Positions 1-7,781 of a DNA stretch of 64,000 nt are shown one piece after another. Below the pieces are notes generated by a model. It was not told where the DNA came from. It worked only from the letters and a program-made list of their open reading frames with translations, and did no database searches. The stretch spans positions 620,001-684,000 of the forward strand of contig JBKBOU010000003.1 in assembly GCA_046293395.1 (NCBI GenBank), in the 5' to 3' direction. The translations under genes were made by a program, and so were the position numbers. Each line of letters opens with the position of its first letter. Position 1 is the first letter of the stretch. Origin of the DNA: CAYNRA01 sp046293395. GTDB lineage: Bacteria > Bacteroidota > Bacteroidia > Cytophagales > Spirosomataceae.

Positions 1-753
1 ATAGCTCCTTTTGAAACCGTTATTAGTCTGCAAAACAAGGAAAATAAGGTCGATGCTTTAGCCATCTATGCGCTTTTACAAGAAGATATCAGCAGCATTG
101 CTACCCTGACAACCACGGGGATACATCGCCCGAAAGACCTTGATGGCAAATTATATGCCTCCTACAAAGCGCGTTACGAAGATCATATTGTACAGCAATT
201 GATAAAAAATGACGGTGGAAAAGGAGAAATGAAAATTGCGTACCCCGAAAAACTCGGAATCTGGAACACCCTCCTCGAAGGAAATGCCGACGCCACCTGG
301 ATTTTTGATAATTGGGAAGGTGTAGAAGCGCTACACAAAGGCATTGACTTAACTACTTTTTCGTTAGCCAATTTTGATATTCCCTACGGTTACTCTCCCG
401 TTATTTTAACCACACAACAACAGCTCGATGCAAACCCTGCCATTTATACGCAGTTTGTAACCGCCACGCAAAAGGGCTATCAATTTTGTATCGAAAATAA
501 GGAAAAAGCAGCTGCCATTTTGCATCCTTTCCTGACCGTCTATGACCAGCAGAATGTACCTTTATTACTTGCTTTAGAGAAAACAATACCGTATTTCGGT
601 TCTGGAAAAATGAAACCCGAACGCGTTCAAGCATTCTTGAACTGGCTAGTTACCAATAACTTAGAGAATGAAATTATCTTGACACAAAGACTATTCACGA
701 ATGAATTGTTAGAGAAATACTATTTTTCCAACAGTTCATTTAGATTTTCATAA
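1..753 (+). CDS. ABC transporter substrate-binding protein, NMT1/THI5-like (5' truncated by window)
   Basis: The frame is open from the first base, so the N-terminus lies outside the window; 250 codons are visible. The protein looks like the periplasmic solute-binding component of an ABC importer of the NMT1/THI5 class (type 2 binding-protein fold), which carries thiamine pyrimidine precursors, taurine or sulfonates. The stretch RPKDLDGKLYASYKARYED near residues 45-63 is typical of the hinge region (the phrase that in this family reads 'dLkGKkig'), and the aromatic-rich part near ATWIFDNWEGVEA is usual for the second lobe. The C-terminal half (PERVQAFLNWLVTNN) also fits the family. No permease or ATPase gene follows, so any partners must lie upstream. 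The exact substrate cannot be told. Confidence 0.72.
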   Translation: MAPFETVISLQNKENKVDALAIYALLQEDISSIATLTTTGIHRPKDLDGKLYASYKARYEDHIVQQLIKNDGGKGEMKIAYPEKLGIWNTLLEGNADATWIFDNWEGVEALHKGIDLTTFSLANFDIPYGYSPVILTTQQQLDANPAIYTQFVTATQKGYQFCIENKEKAAAILHPFLTVYDQQNVPLLLALEKTIPYFGSGKMKPERVQAFLNWLVTNNLENEIILTQRLFTNELLEKYYFSNSSFRFS

Positions 754-767
754 CGGAACAAAAAAAC

Positions 768-806
768 CCCCGCTGGAGCGAAAATAAATAAAAAAACCCA
801 GCGGGG
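768..806 (+). terminator. Possible terminator with long loop
   Basis: CCCCGCTGG at 768-776 pairs perfectly with CCAGCGGGG at 798-806. The loop is 21 nt and the following T-tract is weak. It sits 15 nt after the stop of the binding-protein gene. The rest of the gap to 969 holds nothing else I recognise. Confidence 0.35.
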
Positions 807-969
807 CGAAATTGTGTTTTACACGTTTATTTTTCAGTGTGTATCGAATATTGAACAAGTTCGAACCAACCCTTCTAACCAATTATGCATCTCTTTTCTT
901 GGTATGAGTGCTTCGATTGGCGCCTATCTCCGCATTTAAAAATCAAACAAAAAACCAAGATTAAAACAA

Positions 970-1710
970 ATGAAACCTTCGTATTGGCAGACGATTTTCA
1001 AGAAAGAAAGCGTAAAGAATCAGGAAGATAAAACGCAATTCATAACCTATTTTTTGGGCTTATTCATTGCATGTATAGGTATTTTGTACGGAAATGCCAT
1101 TCGGGAAGAACATACTTTTTTACGTATTTGGGAGTTTGAAAACCTCTTATATTTGGCAATAGGTTTGCCATTCATTTACCTGACTTCATTCGTTGGTATT
1201 CCTTCTTTTTGGGATAAACAGGTGTCTAATTTTCGACGCTGGACGCTTCCCCTGCTCATCGGTTCTGTTTTTGGGATTGCCGATGTTTTCGTTATTAAAG
1301 TGCTCATGCACCCAGAACCTTATACCTCCCTCCCTCCGTTTTTACAGCCTTTTCCTTACTCGCTTTTTTTGTTTTTTTCTGGGGCACTTGAGATAGAAGT
1401 ATTCTATAGACTCATTCCTCTCACACTTTTTTTACTTGCCGGAAAGCATTTTGCACAAGGAAAGTATTTGTCATTTATTTTTTGGTTTGGTGCTATTCTG
1501 ACAGCCATCCGTGAGCCACTCGAACAATTTCCGGACGGCTCTATGCTGTTTGTCGCTTATTCACTTTTTACAGGTTTTGCCATGAATTTCTTACAAGCTA
1601 TTGCGTTTCGGCAATCTGGTTTCTTGGCAAGTTTGGCTATTCGGCTGGGACATTATCTGTTTTGGCATATTTTATTAGGCGTATATGTCGAATTTTTTGA
1701 ATTGCCCTAA
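970..1710 (+). CDS. Multi-pass membrane protein, possibly a degenerate CPBP-type protein
   Basis: The product has 246 residues with about seven hydrophobic segments (roughly residues 26-42, 58-75, 92-112, 130-155, 165-180, 195-213, 220-240). The segment ALEIEVFYRLIP near residue 140 recalls the EExxxR motif of CPBP intramembrane proteases (Rce1-like), but the first glutamate of the pair is replaced. A histidine-rich end (RLGHYLFWHILLG) could be the distal metal-ligand region. If it belongs to this family it may be catalytically compromised. It stands alone between the binding-protein gene and the convergent restriction-modification gene. ATG at 970 follows an A-rich leader. The family is uncertain; only the membrane location is firm. 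Confidence 0.55.
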   Translation: MKPSYWQTIFKKESVKNQEDKTQFITYFLGLFIACIGILYGNAIREEHTFLRIWEFENLLYLAIGLPFIYLTSFVGIPSFWDKQVSNFRRWTLPLLIGSVFGIADVFVIKVLMHPEPYTSLPPFLQPFPYSLFLFFSGALEIEVFYRLIPLTLFLLAGKHFAQGKYLSFIFWFGAILTAIREPLEQFPDGSMLFVAYSLFTGFAMNFLQAIAFRQSGFLASLAIRLGHYLFWHILLGVYVEFFELP

Positions 1711-1805
1711 CGCAATGCATCCTCTAAAATACACATAGGAGTTCCCCAGATTGTGCCCTAACACGATATTTTGTATTTTTTAATCATTCTAGTCCACCCA
1801 GATTT

Positions 1806-1821
1806 CGCCCCCAACGGGGCG
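1806..1821. terminator. Short GC-rich hairpin between convergent genes
   Basis: CGCCCC at 1806-1811 pairs with GGGGCG at 1816-1821 around a 4-nt loop, directly abutting the stop codon of the minus-strand restriction-modification gene. There is no good T-tract on either strand, so a terminator role is only possible. Confidence 0.25.
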
Positions 1822-4800
1822 TTATGCCTTCTCAATGATTTTAATTTCCTCCTCCGTCAATTCATACAGTTGATAAACCAATTGGTCTATTTGAGATTCT
1901 AAATCGGTGGTGTCTTTACCTTGTTGTTTCAGAATCAAAACTTCTTTTGACAATATACTAATTGATTTATAATTACTAAGTTTTGGAATTGGTAACTTTT
2001 TAAATTCTTCAAGTCTGATTTTAGGAAACAAATCGTCAAATTCATTCTTTTCATATTTAAACAACCAAATAAGTAACTTTGAACATAAAATTCCCAAAAC
2101 ATAATAGATATCGACCAAATCATCTTTAGGAAGAGCAATATATAAACTACGGTCTATAATAAAATCTTCCTCAATTACAGTACAAACAAAGCGTTCTCCA
2201 ATAATTTCACGAAATACTAATCTTGAACCTTTAAAGAATTTCGGTTCTCTTGGAGCAGCTAACCAATTTCCATAGCTAATAAAATGTTTGTTATCCCATT
2301 TATATTGAAATGTTGAAACGTGTTTACCTTTAAGTTCAGGAACAAATGTATCGTCTTTTTGAGTTGATGAATGATAAGCTCTTGTTTTAATAACTTCCTC
2401 TGTTTGTCCTCTATATTTATCGTATGGATTTACTCCTCTAGTAATTTCGAATTTATCTTCTAGAATATTACTTTTACTTCTGATTTTTTTAAGAATCGGT
2501 AAAACTGATTCGTCAACTTCTACGTCAAATACTAAATTATCGTTTTCTAAAAATCTATTTTGGTAAATTGAACTTTTGATAAAAGTATTCTTAGATGAAT
2601 TAAAATCAAAAATGTCAAGAGAATTATCTTTGCTTTTACATTTAGTTGCAATAAAAACAAGGGTATCAACTGAAGCTTCGTCAAACACTCTTGCAATATT
2701 TGGACTTAATGCTTTTACATCAAATTTATCAAGAATAAATCTCCTTGTTTTCAGCATTCTTAAATTTTTTAACCAAGAATTTGGTGTTATCAGAGAAATA
2801 TGGCCTTCTGATTTTAGTATTCCATTTGATAATTCAATAAAGAAAGTATACAAGTCTAATTGATATTCTGCAGTTAAATAAGTAGTATTAAAAAAAGTAT
2901 GATATTCTTTAAATGCAGAACCCGTTATATACGGCGGATTCCCAATCACCACATCAAAGCCCACAAAGTCGCCGTCGTCGTTCAATACATCCGGAAATTC
3001 AAAACGCCATTCAAAGGCATTGTCATAGATTTTGTTTGTTTTAATTTCCTCAATTTCGTCTTCTAGTTTATTCAAAGTTGCCTCCACTTTTTCAATCTTT
3101 GCCAATCGGAGTTTCTTGTCTTTTGGGCTTTCTTCGAATAAATCCTGCTGCATCGTGAGGTTATACAATTCCCCAGCAAGCTGCGCTTTCCGCTTCATTT
3201 TTGGGTCGCTCCTCGAAATTTCACTCCGAAAATCCGACTTAATATCGGCAATCAGCCGTTCCATTTCGCGTTTTTGTTCTTTGTTTTCGGCATTTCGGTA
3301 CGTATCTATCGCGATTTTATAGGACTCAATCGTCCATTTTTTGCCTTTGCGGAGCGCTTGTTTCAAATCCGTATCGAGCGCAAATCGGCTTACCAAAGAA
3401 TTGCCGCATTTGATATTGATGTCGATGTTCGGGAGAGTTTCCAATTCTCTTGTCCCTTGGTTAAACCCGTTTGTTTTATAGTACGCGTTTTTCAGGAGTT
3501 CAATCCAGAGCCGGAGGCGGCATATTTTCACAGAATTTGGGTTCAAGTCCACCCCAAAGAGGCAATTCTCGATGATTCGTTGTTTTTCATGAAAAAGCGT
3601 TTCCTGAATGCGCTGGCTTTCCTTGTCGTAGGGGTTGTACTCAAACAAAGCCCCGTCCAAATTCGTGACAACCAATTCATCGTTTACAACCTCAATGGTA
3701 TGGCTGCTGACGGGCTCCAAGTTTGCATCTACCAAGATTTTCAATTCACTTTTGATGGCAATCAGTTCGTTCAAAGCAGAAACCAAAAAGTGCCCAGAAC
3801 CAACCGCAGGATCTACAATTTTGATACTGCTGATAATTTCATTGGCTACCTTCCGGACCTCCTTCCTATTTCCCGACCTAATTTCCTCTTGGACATCTTC
3901 TTTTAGTTCATCAAATGTTTGACAATTCCAGCCTTTTGCCTCGTTGAGTTTCTGGACAACGGCTTTCCGGATAGTCTCACGGCACATATACATGGTAATA
4001 AAGCCGGGCGTAAAAAACGAACCATCTTTGTATCCGTTGATTTTCTCGAAAATCAAACCAAGAACAGACGCATTAATCAGCGATTTATTTTCTTCTTGAA
4101 TATCAATGCCGCCCTCTGCCCCGAAGTCATACGCATCCAGAAATGCAAACAAATAGTGAAGCGTCGGCATTGTTCCGGTTTGTCTTTTTCCTTGCGTGTC
4201 TTTCAGCACCGTTTGCGGGTAAACCGGGATGGCTTTGTCGTCTTTCAGATTACTGATAAACAGTGTAACCTGCTCCATTTCAGTAGGTTCAAAGAGAGAA
4301 GAGTTGAGATAAGGCACTTTTTCAAACACCTTTTTTACGTCTTCGTTGCGGTCGGCGTGTGTGCGTGCCAAAACCTGAAAAAACAGACTATTTAGGTCAT
4401 CGTAGGTTTTTATTTTTTGGGTATTGAGAAACGCAAAAGAGGTAGCGGCGTTTTGTTTGTCGCCTTTGTGGTAGGTGATGAGTTGGGCTTCTAGCAATTT
4501 GAGAAAGAGAATGCGATTTACCCAAGTGATTGCCAGCTCGAGGGCTACCTGAAAAAGGCGTTCTTGGTGCGTTGCGCCATACTGAGTGGGTTTATCTAGG
4601 CGGCTTATTTTATCGAGACTATCCAGCTGAATGATGGTATCTTCGATCAGCGTTCCGGAGTGTCTCTTGCCTTCTTGGTTTCGTTCGATCAGTTTTTTGC
4701 CTCCTTCTTTGGTTTCTGTTAATCCTATAATATGGAGGAGTTCGCTGTAAAAACGTTTATCGAGACTGTTGCTGTCGTTGGCAAAAGGGAGTTTGAGCAG

Positions 4801-5505
4801 ATGCTCCGGCGACAGCAATTTAAAGAGAGCAATAAGCTCCCGCACATCCGATTCATCGGAGAGAAATTTTCGGTATTGTTGGAGATTAAAGTACGTAAAC
4901 TCGATTTCCTCTACGATGCTTGCGATGAACGGTTCAGCAATTTGTTTATAAAAAAAGTCTGTTTTGGTTTCTGCCAATCTACCCTTTTCAAACTCTTTGA
5001 ACTGCTGTACCAGTCCTTTGTTTTGGGCAAAGAGTCTATCGAACGTTTGCGCGTCAAAGAGAAACCATTCGTTAATATTGGTAATAGCTAGATGTTTGAT
5101 TTCTAAGTTATTATATAAAATCCTTTCTCTCAAATAATATAAAACAAGTTCTTGGAGTGCCTTTGCATTGAGTCTTTCTTTAGTGACCATTTCCAGCTTA
5201 TTGGTTGGTTTTTTAGCTTCAATAAGCACACCGACAGGGCTTTCGGGTTTGTTACCATTGTGAATAGCTAGGTCAATATTTTCTTTGGTATTGATAAAAA
5301 AGGAAGGGTCATAATACGTTTTTTTCAGAAAGTCTATGACAAGATTTTTATGAAACTCCTCGCTTGCGGTCTCGTTAATTCCGTCTAAAAGTTGGACAAG
5401 ATTCACTTTGAAGCGTTCTATGTCCAAACGATTGGGTTTCACTTTTAAAAAGGCTTTGTTAAGCGCTTGTTGTGGCGTATTTTTTTTCAAGTTCATTGGG
5501 GTCAT
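1822..5505 (-). CDS. Type IIG (Eco57I-like) restriction-modification enzyme
   Basis: This 1227-residue protein combines cleavage, adenine methylation and target recognition in one chain. The N-terminus carries a PD-(D/E)xK nuclease pattern: D78, then E96-A-K98 in GVLIEAKKP. SAM-binding motif I (VDPAVGSGHF) lies near residue 561 and the N6-adenine catalytic motif NPPY near residue 855. The C-terminal third (about 1000-1190) resembles a TaqI-like specificity domain. Such enzymes act without separate HsdS or methylase subunits, and none is encoded nearby. The DNA after the NPPY motif (about 1930-2930) is visibly more AT-rich than the rest, which suggests a swapped recognition module. Start: ATG at 5505; a second ATG three codons later is also possible. 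A BREX PglX is less likely because a nuclease motif is present and no other BREX gene is here. Confidence 0.88.
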   Translation of the reverse strand: MTPMNLKKNTPQQALNKAFLKVKPNRLDIERFKVNLVQLLDGINETASEEFHKNLVIDFLKKTYYDPSFFINTKENIDLAIHNGNKPESPVGVLIEAKKPTNKLEMVTKERLNAKALQELVLYYLRERILYNNLEIKHLAITNINEWFLFDAQTFDRLFAQNKGLVQQFKEFEKGRLAETKTDFFYKQIAEPFIASIVEEIEFTYFNLQQYRKFLSDESDVRELIALFKLLSPEHLLKLPFANDSNSLDKRFYSELLHIIGLTETKEGGKKLIERNQEGKRHSGTLIEDTIIQLDSLDKISRLDKPTQYGATHQERLFQVALELAITWVNRILFLKLLEAQLITYHKGDKQNAATSFAFLNTQKIKTYDDLNSLFFQVLARTHADRNEDVKKVFEKVPYLNSSLFEPTEMEQVTLFISNLKDDKAIPVYPQTVLKDTQGKRQTGTMPTLHYLFAFLDAYDFGAEGGIDIQEENKSLINASVLGLIFEKINGYKDGSFFTPGFITMYMCRETIRKAVVQKLNEAKGWNCQTFDELKEDVQEEIRSGNRKEVRKVANEIISSIKIVDPAVGSGHFLVSALNELIAIKSELKILVDANLEPVSSHTIEVVNDELVVTNLDGALFEYNPYDKESQRIQETLFHEKQRIIENCLFGVDLNPNSVKICRLRLWIELLKNAYYKTNGFNQGTRELETLPNIDINIKCGNSLVSRFALDTDLKQALRKGKKWTIESYKIAIDTYRNAENKEQKREMERLIADIKSDFRSEISRSDPKMKRKAQLAGELYNLTMQQDLFEESPKDKKLRLAKIEKVEATLNKLEDEIEEIKTNKIYDNAFEWRFEFPDVLNDDGDFVGFDVVIGNPPYITGSAFKEYHTFFNTTYLTAEYQLDLYTFFIELSNGILKSEGHISLITPNSWLKNLRMLKTRRFILDKFDVKALSPNIARVFDEASVDTLVFIATKCKSKDNSLDIFDFNSSKNTFIKSSIYQNRFLENDNLVFDVEVDESVLPILKKIRSKSNILEDKFEITRGVNPYDKYRGQTEEVIKTRAYHSSTQKDDTFVPELKGKHVSTFQYKWDNKHFISYGNWLAAPREPKFFKGSRLVFREIIGERFVCTVIEEDFIIDRSLYIALPKDDLVDIYYVLGILCSKLLIWLFKYEKNEFDDLFPKIRLEEFKKLPIPKLSNYKSISILSKEVLILKQQGKDTTDLESQIDQLVYQLYELTEEEIKIIEKA

Positions 5506-5539
5506 TCATATTTCAGGATACATGTTCGTTCATTCTGTT

Positions 5540-5547
5540 CAAACATA
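5540..5547 (-). promoter_or_regulatory. Possible -7 box for the restriction-modification gene
   Basis: The minus strand reads TATGTTTG, matching TAnnTTTG, 35 nt upstream of the ATG. No well-placed -33 TTTG is visible, so support is weak. Confidence 0.3.
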
Positions 5548-5658
5548 GCTACCAAGAAAGGTTTCGATTCGCAGGCAAAAGACAATCAAAAATAAGTTAT
5601 TTTCGTGGCTAATTCGAGAAGATAGACGGAGAATTTATTAATCGGTATTTATAGGCAA

Positions 5659-5695
5659 CAAACCACCCATCCATGTTTACAAACAGGACATTACT
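5659..5695 (+). repeat. 37-bp direct repeat, upstream copy
   Basis: These 37 bases are identical to 6843-6879, in the same orientation and offset by 1184 bp. The repeat contains the ATG and first seven codons of the zinc-ribbon gene at 6857, so this copy is a cut-off gene start (ATG at 5673) that runs directly into the end of the Fic gene. The match stops cleanly on both sides (5658 and 5696 differ). Confidence 0.95.
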
Positions 5696-5706
5696 ACGAG
5701 GAGATT

Positions 5707-6519
5707 TCAGAAAATCAATCGAATGTTCCGGTTGATTTTAGGTATTTGTTCTTTGGTATTTTCTAATTTTCTTATTTCTTCTTTCAGAAATTTTATGTGC
5801 TGACTTTTCATAAAATCCAAGAAGATTTCTATGTTTTCATTCTTCCGAGTTTCGATTACGCTCTCGATGTATTCTTGTCGATCTTCTTCAAAAACAATTG
5901 TTAGTGGAACTTGGTGATACGCTTGAATGTAATTCATCAATAGTCGGCTCGTTCGACCGTTCCCATCTACGAACGGATGTATCGTAACTAATTGGTAATG
6001 AGCAATAAAAGCCAATTCGTTTATTTCCTCTACTGTATGTAGAGAATCGATTTTTTTATTCAAATCTTCGCAAAGATTTTTCAGATACATGGGTACTTTA
6101 TCATAACTCATATAGCTTTCACCCGATATGCCTGCCCGTACGTTCAGAAGTCTTAATTCTCCTTTTGAGGCATCAAAATTACCCAATGGAGTATGATGCA
6201 TTGTACCTGTATTTTGCATAATATGTGCATTCATACGCTGTACAAATGCCGTAGTAAACTTCTTTTTTTCTTTGGCAGTTTCAAGAATAAAACGCAACGC
6301 TTCAAAGTGGTCTTTTACCATGAAATGATGCTCCAGTGGTTTACCTTTTGCTGTCAATCCTTTCTCAAGAAAAATCTCTGTTTCGAGTACAGTTAGGGTA
6401 CTTCCTTCTATTGCAGTGGAGTGGTGGGAAATCAAATACAGATTAAGCCGCTCCAAATCCAAATAGTTTTTAGAGAGGTTTTTGTACTGTTCTGTTACTA
6501 ATTCTAATTCACTTGCCAC
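5707..6519 (-). CDS. Fic family protein (AMP-transferase), class II with N-terminal inhibitory motif
   Basis: The 270-residue product carries the complete Fic core HPFVDGNGRTSR at 181-192, with the catalytic histidine and the anion-binding GNGR loop. Fic enzymes usually transfer AMP from ATP to a hydroxyl side chain of a target protein. An inhibitory-helix motif of the (S/T)xxxE(G/N) type is present near the N-terminus (STAIEG, 34-39), so the enzyme is probably self-inhibited and needs no separate antitoxin. The only in-frame start near the N-terminus is GTG at 6519; the next upstream triplets are ATA and then a stop. The gene lies entirely between the two 37-bp direct repeats and is oriented against the downstream zinc-ribbon gene. 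Target unknown. Confidence 0.9.
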   Translation of the reverse strand: MASELELVTEQYKNLSKNYLDLERLNLYLISHHSTAIEGSTLTVLETEIFLEKGLTAKGKPLEHHFMVKDHFEALRFILETAKEKKKFTTAFVQRMNAHIMQNTGTMHHTPLGNFDASKGELRLLNVRAGISGESYMSYDKVPMYLKNLCEDLNKKIDSLHTVEEINELAFIAHYQLVTIHPFVDGNGRTSRLLMNYIQAYHQVPLTIVFEEDRQEYIESVIETRKNENIEIFLDFMKSQHIKFLKEEIRKLENTKEQIPKINRNIRLIF

Positions 6520-6799
6520 TATTTCTATACGTTAATTGCCTTTCGTTTGCCATAGCCCCTCATTCCTATATCGAGTACATAAAAAGCAATGAAATGGGTT
6601 AATTTTATATTTTGCTCTACTTATTTTAGAGAATCCTTCACCAACAATGTATTCAACTATAACTACTTCTTACCCGTTTAGTTGTAAAACAAGTTTAATT
6701 CCAATCTATGAGTTATCCATAGACCAGCTAGTAAAACAGAAACGTAAATCGGTTACGGACGAATTATACCAAATCCCTTTAACAACAAATGTATTTACA

Positions 6800-6807
6800 T
6801 AATTTTG
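6800..6807 (+). promoter_or_regulatory. -7 promoter element for the zinc-ribbon gene
   Basis: TAATTTTG matches TAnnTTTG. TTTA at 6778-6781, 18 nt upstream, could serve as a poor -33 box. The start codon at 6857 is 49 nt downstream. Confidence 0.4.
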
Positions 6808-6812
6808 CAATT

Positions 6813-6834
6813 AAAAGTCTCATTTGAGACTTTT
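6813..6834 (+). promoter_or_regulatory. Perfect 22-bp palindrome in the leader of the zinc-ribbon gene
   Basis: AAAAGTCTCA at 6813-6822 and TGAGACTTTT at 6825-6834 are exact reverse complements around TT. The site lies between the -7 box and the ATG, so it could be a repressor operator or, as RNA, a short hairpin followed by T residues (early terminator). Confidence 0.5.
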
Positions 6835-6842
6835 TCATCCCT

Positions 6843-6879
6843 CAAACCACCCATCCATGTTTACAAACAGGACATTACT
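6843..6879 (+). repeat. 37-bp direct repeat, downstream copy (start of zinc-ribbon gene)
   Basis: This is identical to 5659-5695. The copy is the functional one: its ATG at 6857 opens the zinc-ribbon gene. Between the two copies lie 1147 bp that hold only the Fic gene and its promoter region. Confidence 0.95.
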
Positions 6880-7693
6880 CATTGCTACCCAGCACAAAAA
6901 GGAGCAGGTTATTGCACCCATTTTAGAAAGAGAATTGGGCGTTCGGTGTATCGTGAACCAAGGGTTTGATACCGATACGTTGGGCACGTTTACCGGAGAA
7001 ATCGAACGAAAAGACGACCCCATCGCTACCGCAAGAGCCAAATGTCTGCAAGCAATGCAGCAACAGAACTGCGACCTCGGCGTTGCAAGCGAAGGCTCGT
7101 TTGGCCCCCATCCCGACGTGTTTTTTCTTCCTGCCGACGATGAGTTTCTTATTTTCATCGATACCAAAAATCAAATCGAGGTCGTCGTCAGAGAAACTGA
7201 TTTTTCTACCAACTTTGCCGGAAAATCCGTCTCGACAGAAGAGGAACTCCGCACATTTGCCTCACAAGTTGGTTTTCCGTCGCATGGACTTATCTTGAGT
7301 GATGCTGAAAAACAATGGAAGGTCATCTACAAAGGTATTCAGGAAGAGGATGTTTTGCTGACGCATTTTGAGACAATAAAAGCCAATTCTCCCACTGTTT
7401 TTGTCCGTACAGACATGCGCGCGATGTACAATCCTACCCGAATGCGGGTCATCGAAAAAGCTGCGCAAAAATTAGCGAAACGCTTGCAAATAACGTGTCC
7501 GTCTTGCCAAACACCTGGGTTTGACGCCACAGAAGCCATTCCTGGGCTGCCTTGTAGCCTTTGCGCTTTTCCGACCCGTTCGCCCGTTAGCTATCTTTAT
7601 ACCTGCCCAAAGTGCGCCTACCAAGAAGAAAAGAAATTCCCAAACGGAAAAACCAGCGAAGACCCCGCTCATTGTGATTTTTGTAATCCGTGA
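6857..7693 (+). CDS. Zinc-ribbon protein, possibly DUF6671 family
   Basis: I take ATG at 6857 as the start (278 residues); an in-frame TTG at 6824 lies inside the palindrome and is unlikely. The N-terminal 200 residues form an alpha/beta domain opening with RTLLIATQHKKE, with conserved-looking acidic and basic stretches (GEIERKDDP, ASEGSFGPHP, VRTDMRAMYNPTRM). The C-terminus has four CxxC knuckles (C214/C217, C233/C236, C250/C253, C273/C276), enough for two zinc ribbons. This layout fits the uncharacterised DUF6671 family as I remember it; no activity is known to me. The eight first codons are duplicated upstream of the Fic gene. Confidence 0.65.
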   Translation: MFTNRTLLIATQHKKEQVIAPILERELGVRCIVNQGFDTDTLGTFTGEIERKDDPIATARAKCLQAMQQQNCDLGVASEGSFGPHPDVFFLPADDEFLIFIDTKNQIEVVVRETDFSTNFAGKSVSTEEELRTFASQVGFPSHGLILSDAEKQWKVIYKGIQEEDVLLTHFETIKANSPTVFVRTDMRAMYNPTRMRVIEKAAQKLAKRLQITCPSCQTPGFDATEAIPGLPCSLCAFPTRSPVSYLYTCPKCAYQEEKKFPNGKTSEDPAHCDFCNP

Positions 7694-7719
7694 TTTGGAG
7701 AAATAGAAGAGATAGGATT

Positions 7720-7770
7720 AACCTGGCTGGTATTCTTCCTATTAACGATGAGGGAAGAATACCAGGTTTT
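7720..7770. terminator. Hairpin terminator between convergent genes
   Basis: The 3' arm 7753-7768 pairs with 7720-7739 over its whole length, except that the 5' arm contains an extra CTGG. The core GGTATTCTTCC (7729-7739) matches GGAAGAATACC (7753-7763), followed by TTTT. It ends the zinc-ribbon gene and may also stop transcription of the facing TonB receptor gene. Confidence 0.65.
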
Positions 7771-7781
7771 GAAGAATGAAA

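Larger units (their letters stand above)
6520..6856. other. 337-bp gap between divergent Fic and zinc-ribbon genes
   Basis: No gene is visible. The right part holds a -7 box, a perfect 22-bp palindrome and the downstream 37-bp repeat, annotated separately. In the left part I see only AT-rich sequence with a small dyad (TCTATG...CATAGA near 6707-6725). Confidence 0.6.

Noticed and set aside
850..905. tRNA-like GTTCGAACC in the gap after the first gene
   Set aside because: No acceptor stem, D-arm or anticodon arm can be drawn around it; the match is a short palindrome.
3274..4395. Long plus-strand open frames (up to 210 codons) opposite the restriction-modification gene
   Set aside because: They lie antisense to a fully supported gene with motifs in the right order and have no recognisable family or ribosome-binding site.
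1822..5505. Reading the large methyltransferase as a BREX PglX or DISARM component
   Set aside because: The N-terminus has its own nuclease motif (D78, E96, K98) and no BREX or DISARM partner gene is near.
6824..6856. TTG start for the zinc-ribbon protein
   Set aside because: It falls inside the 22-bp palindrome, and the ATG at 6857 lies in the duplicated repeat and begins the family-like sequence.
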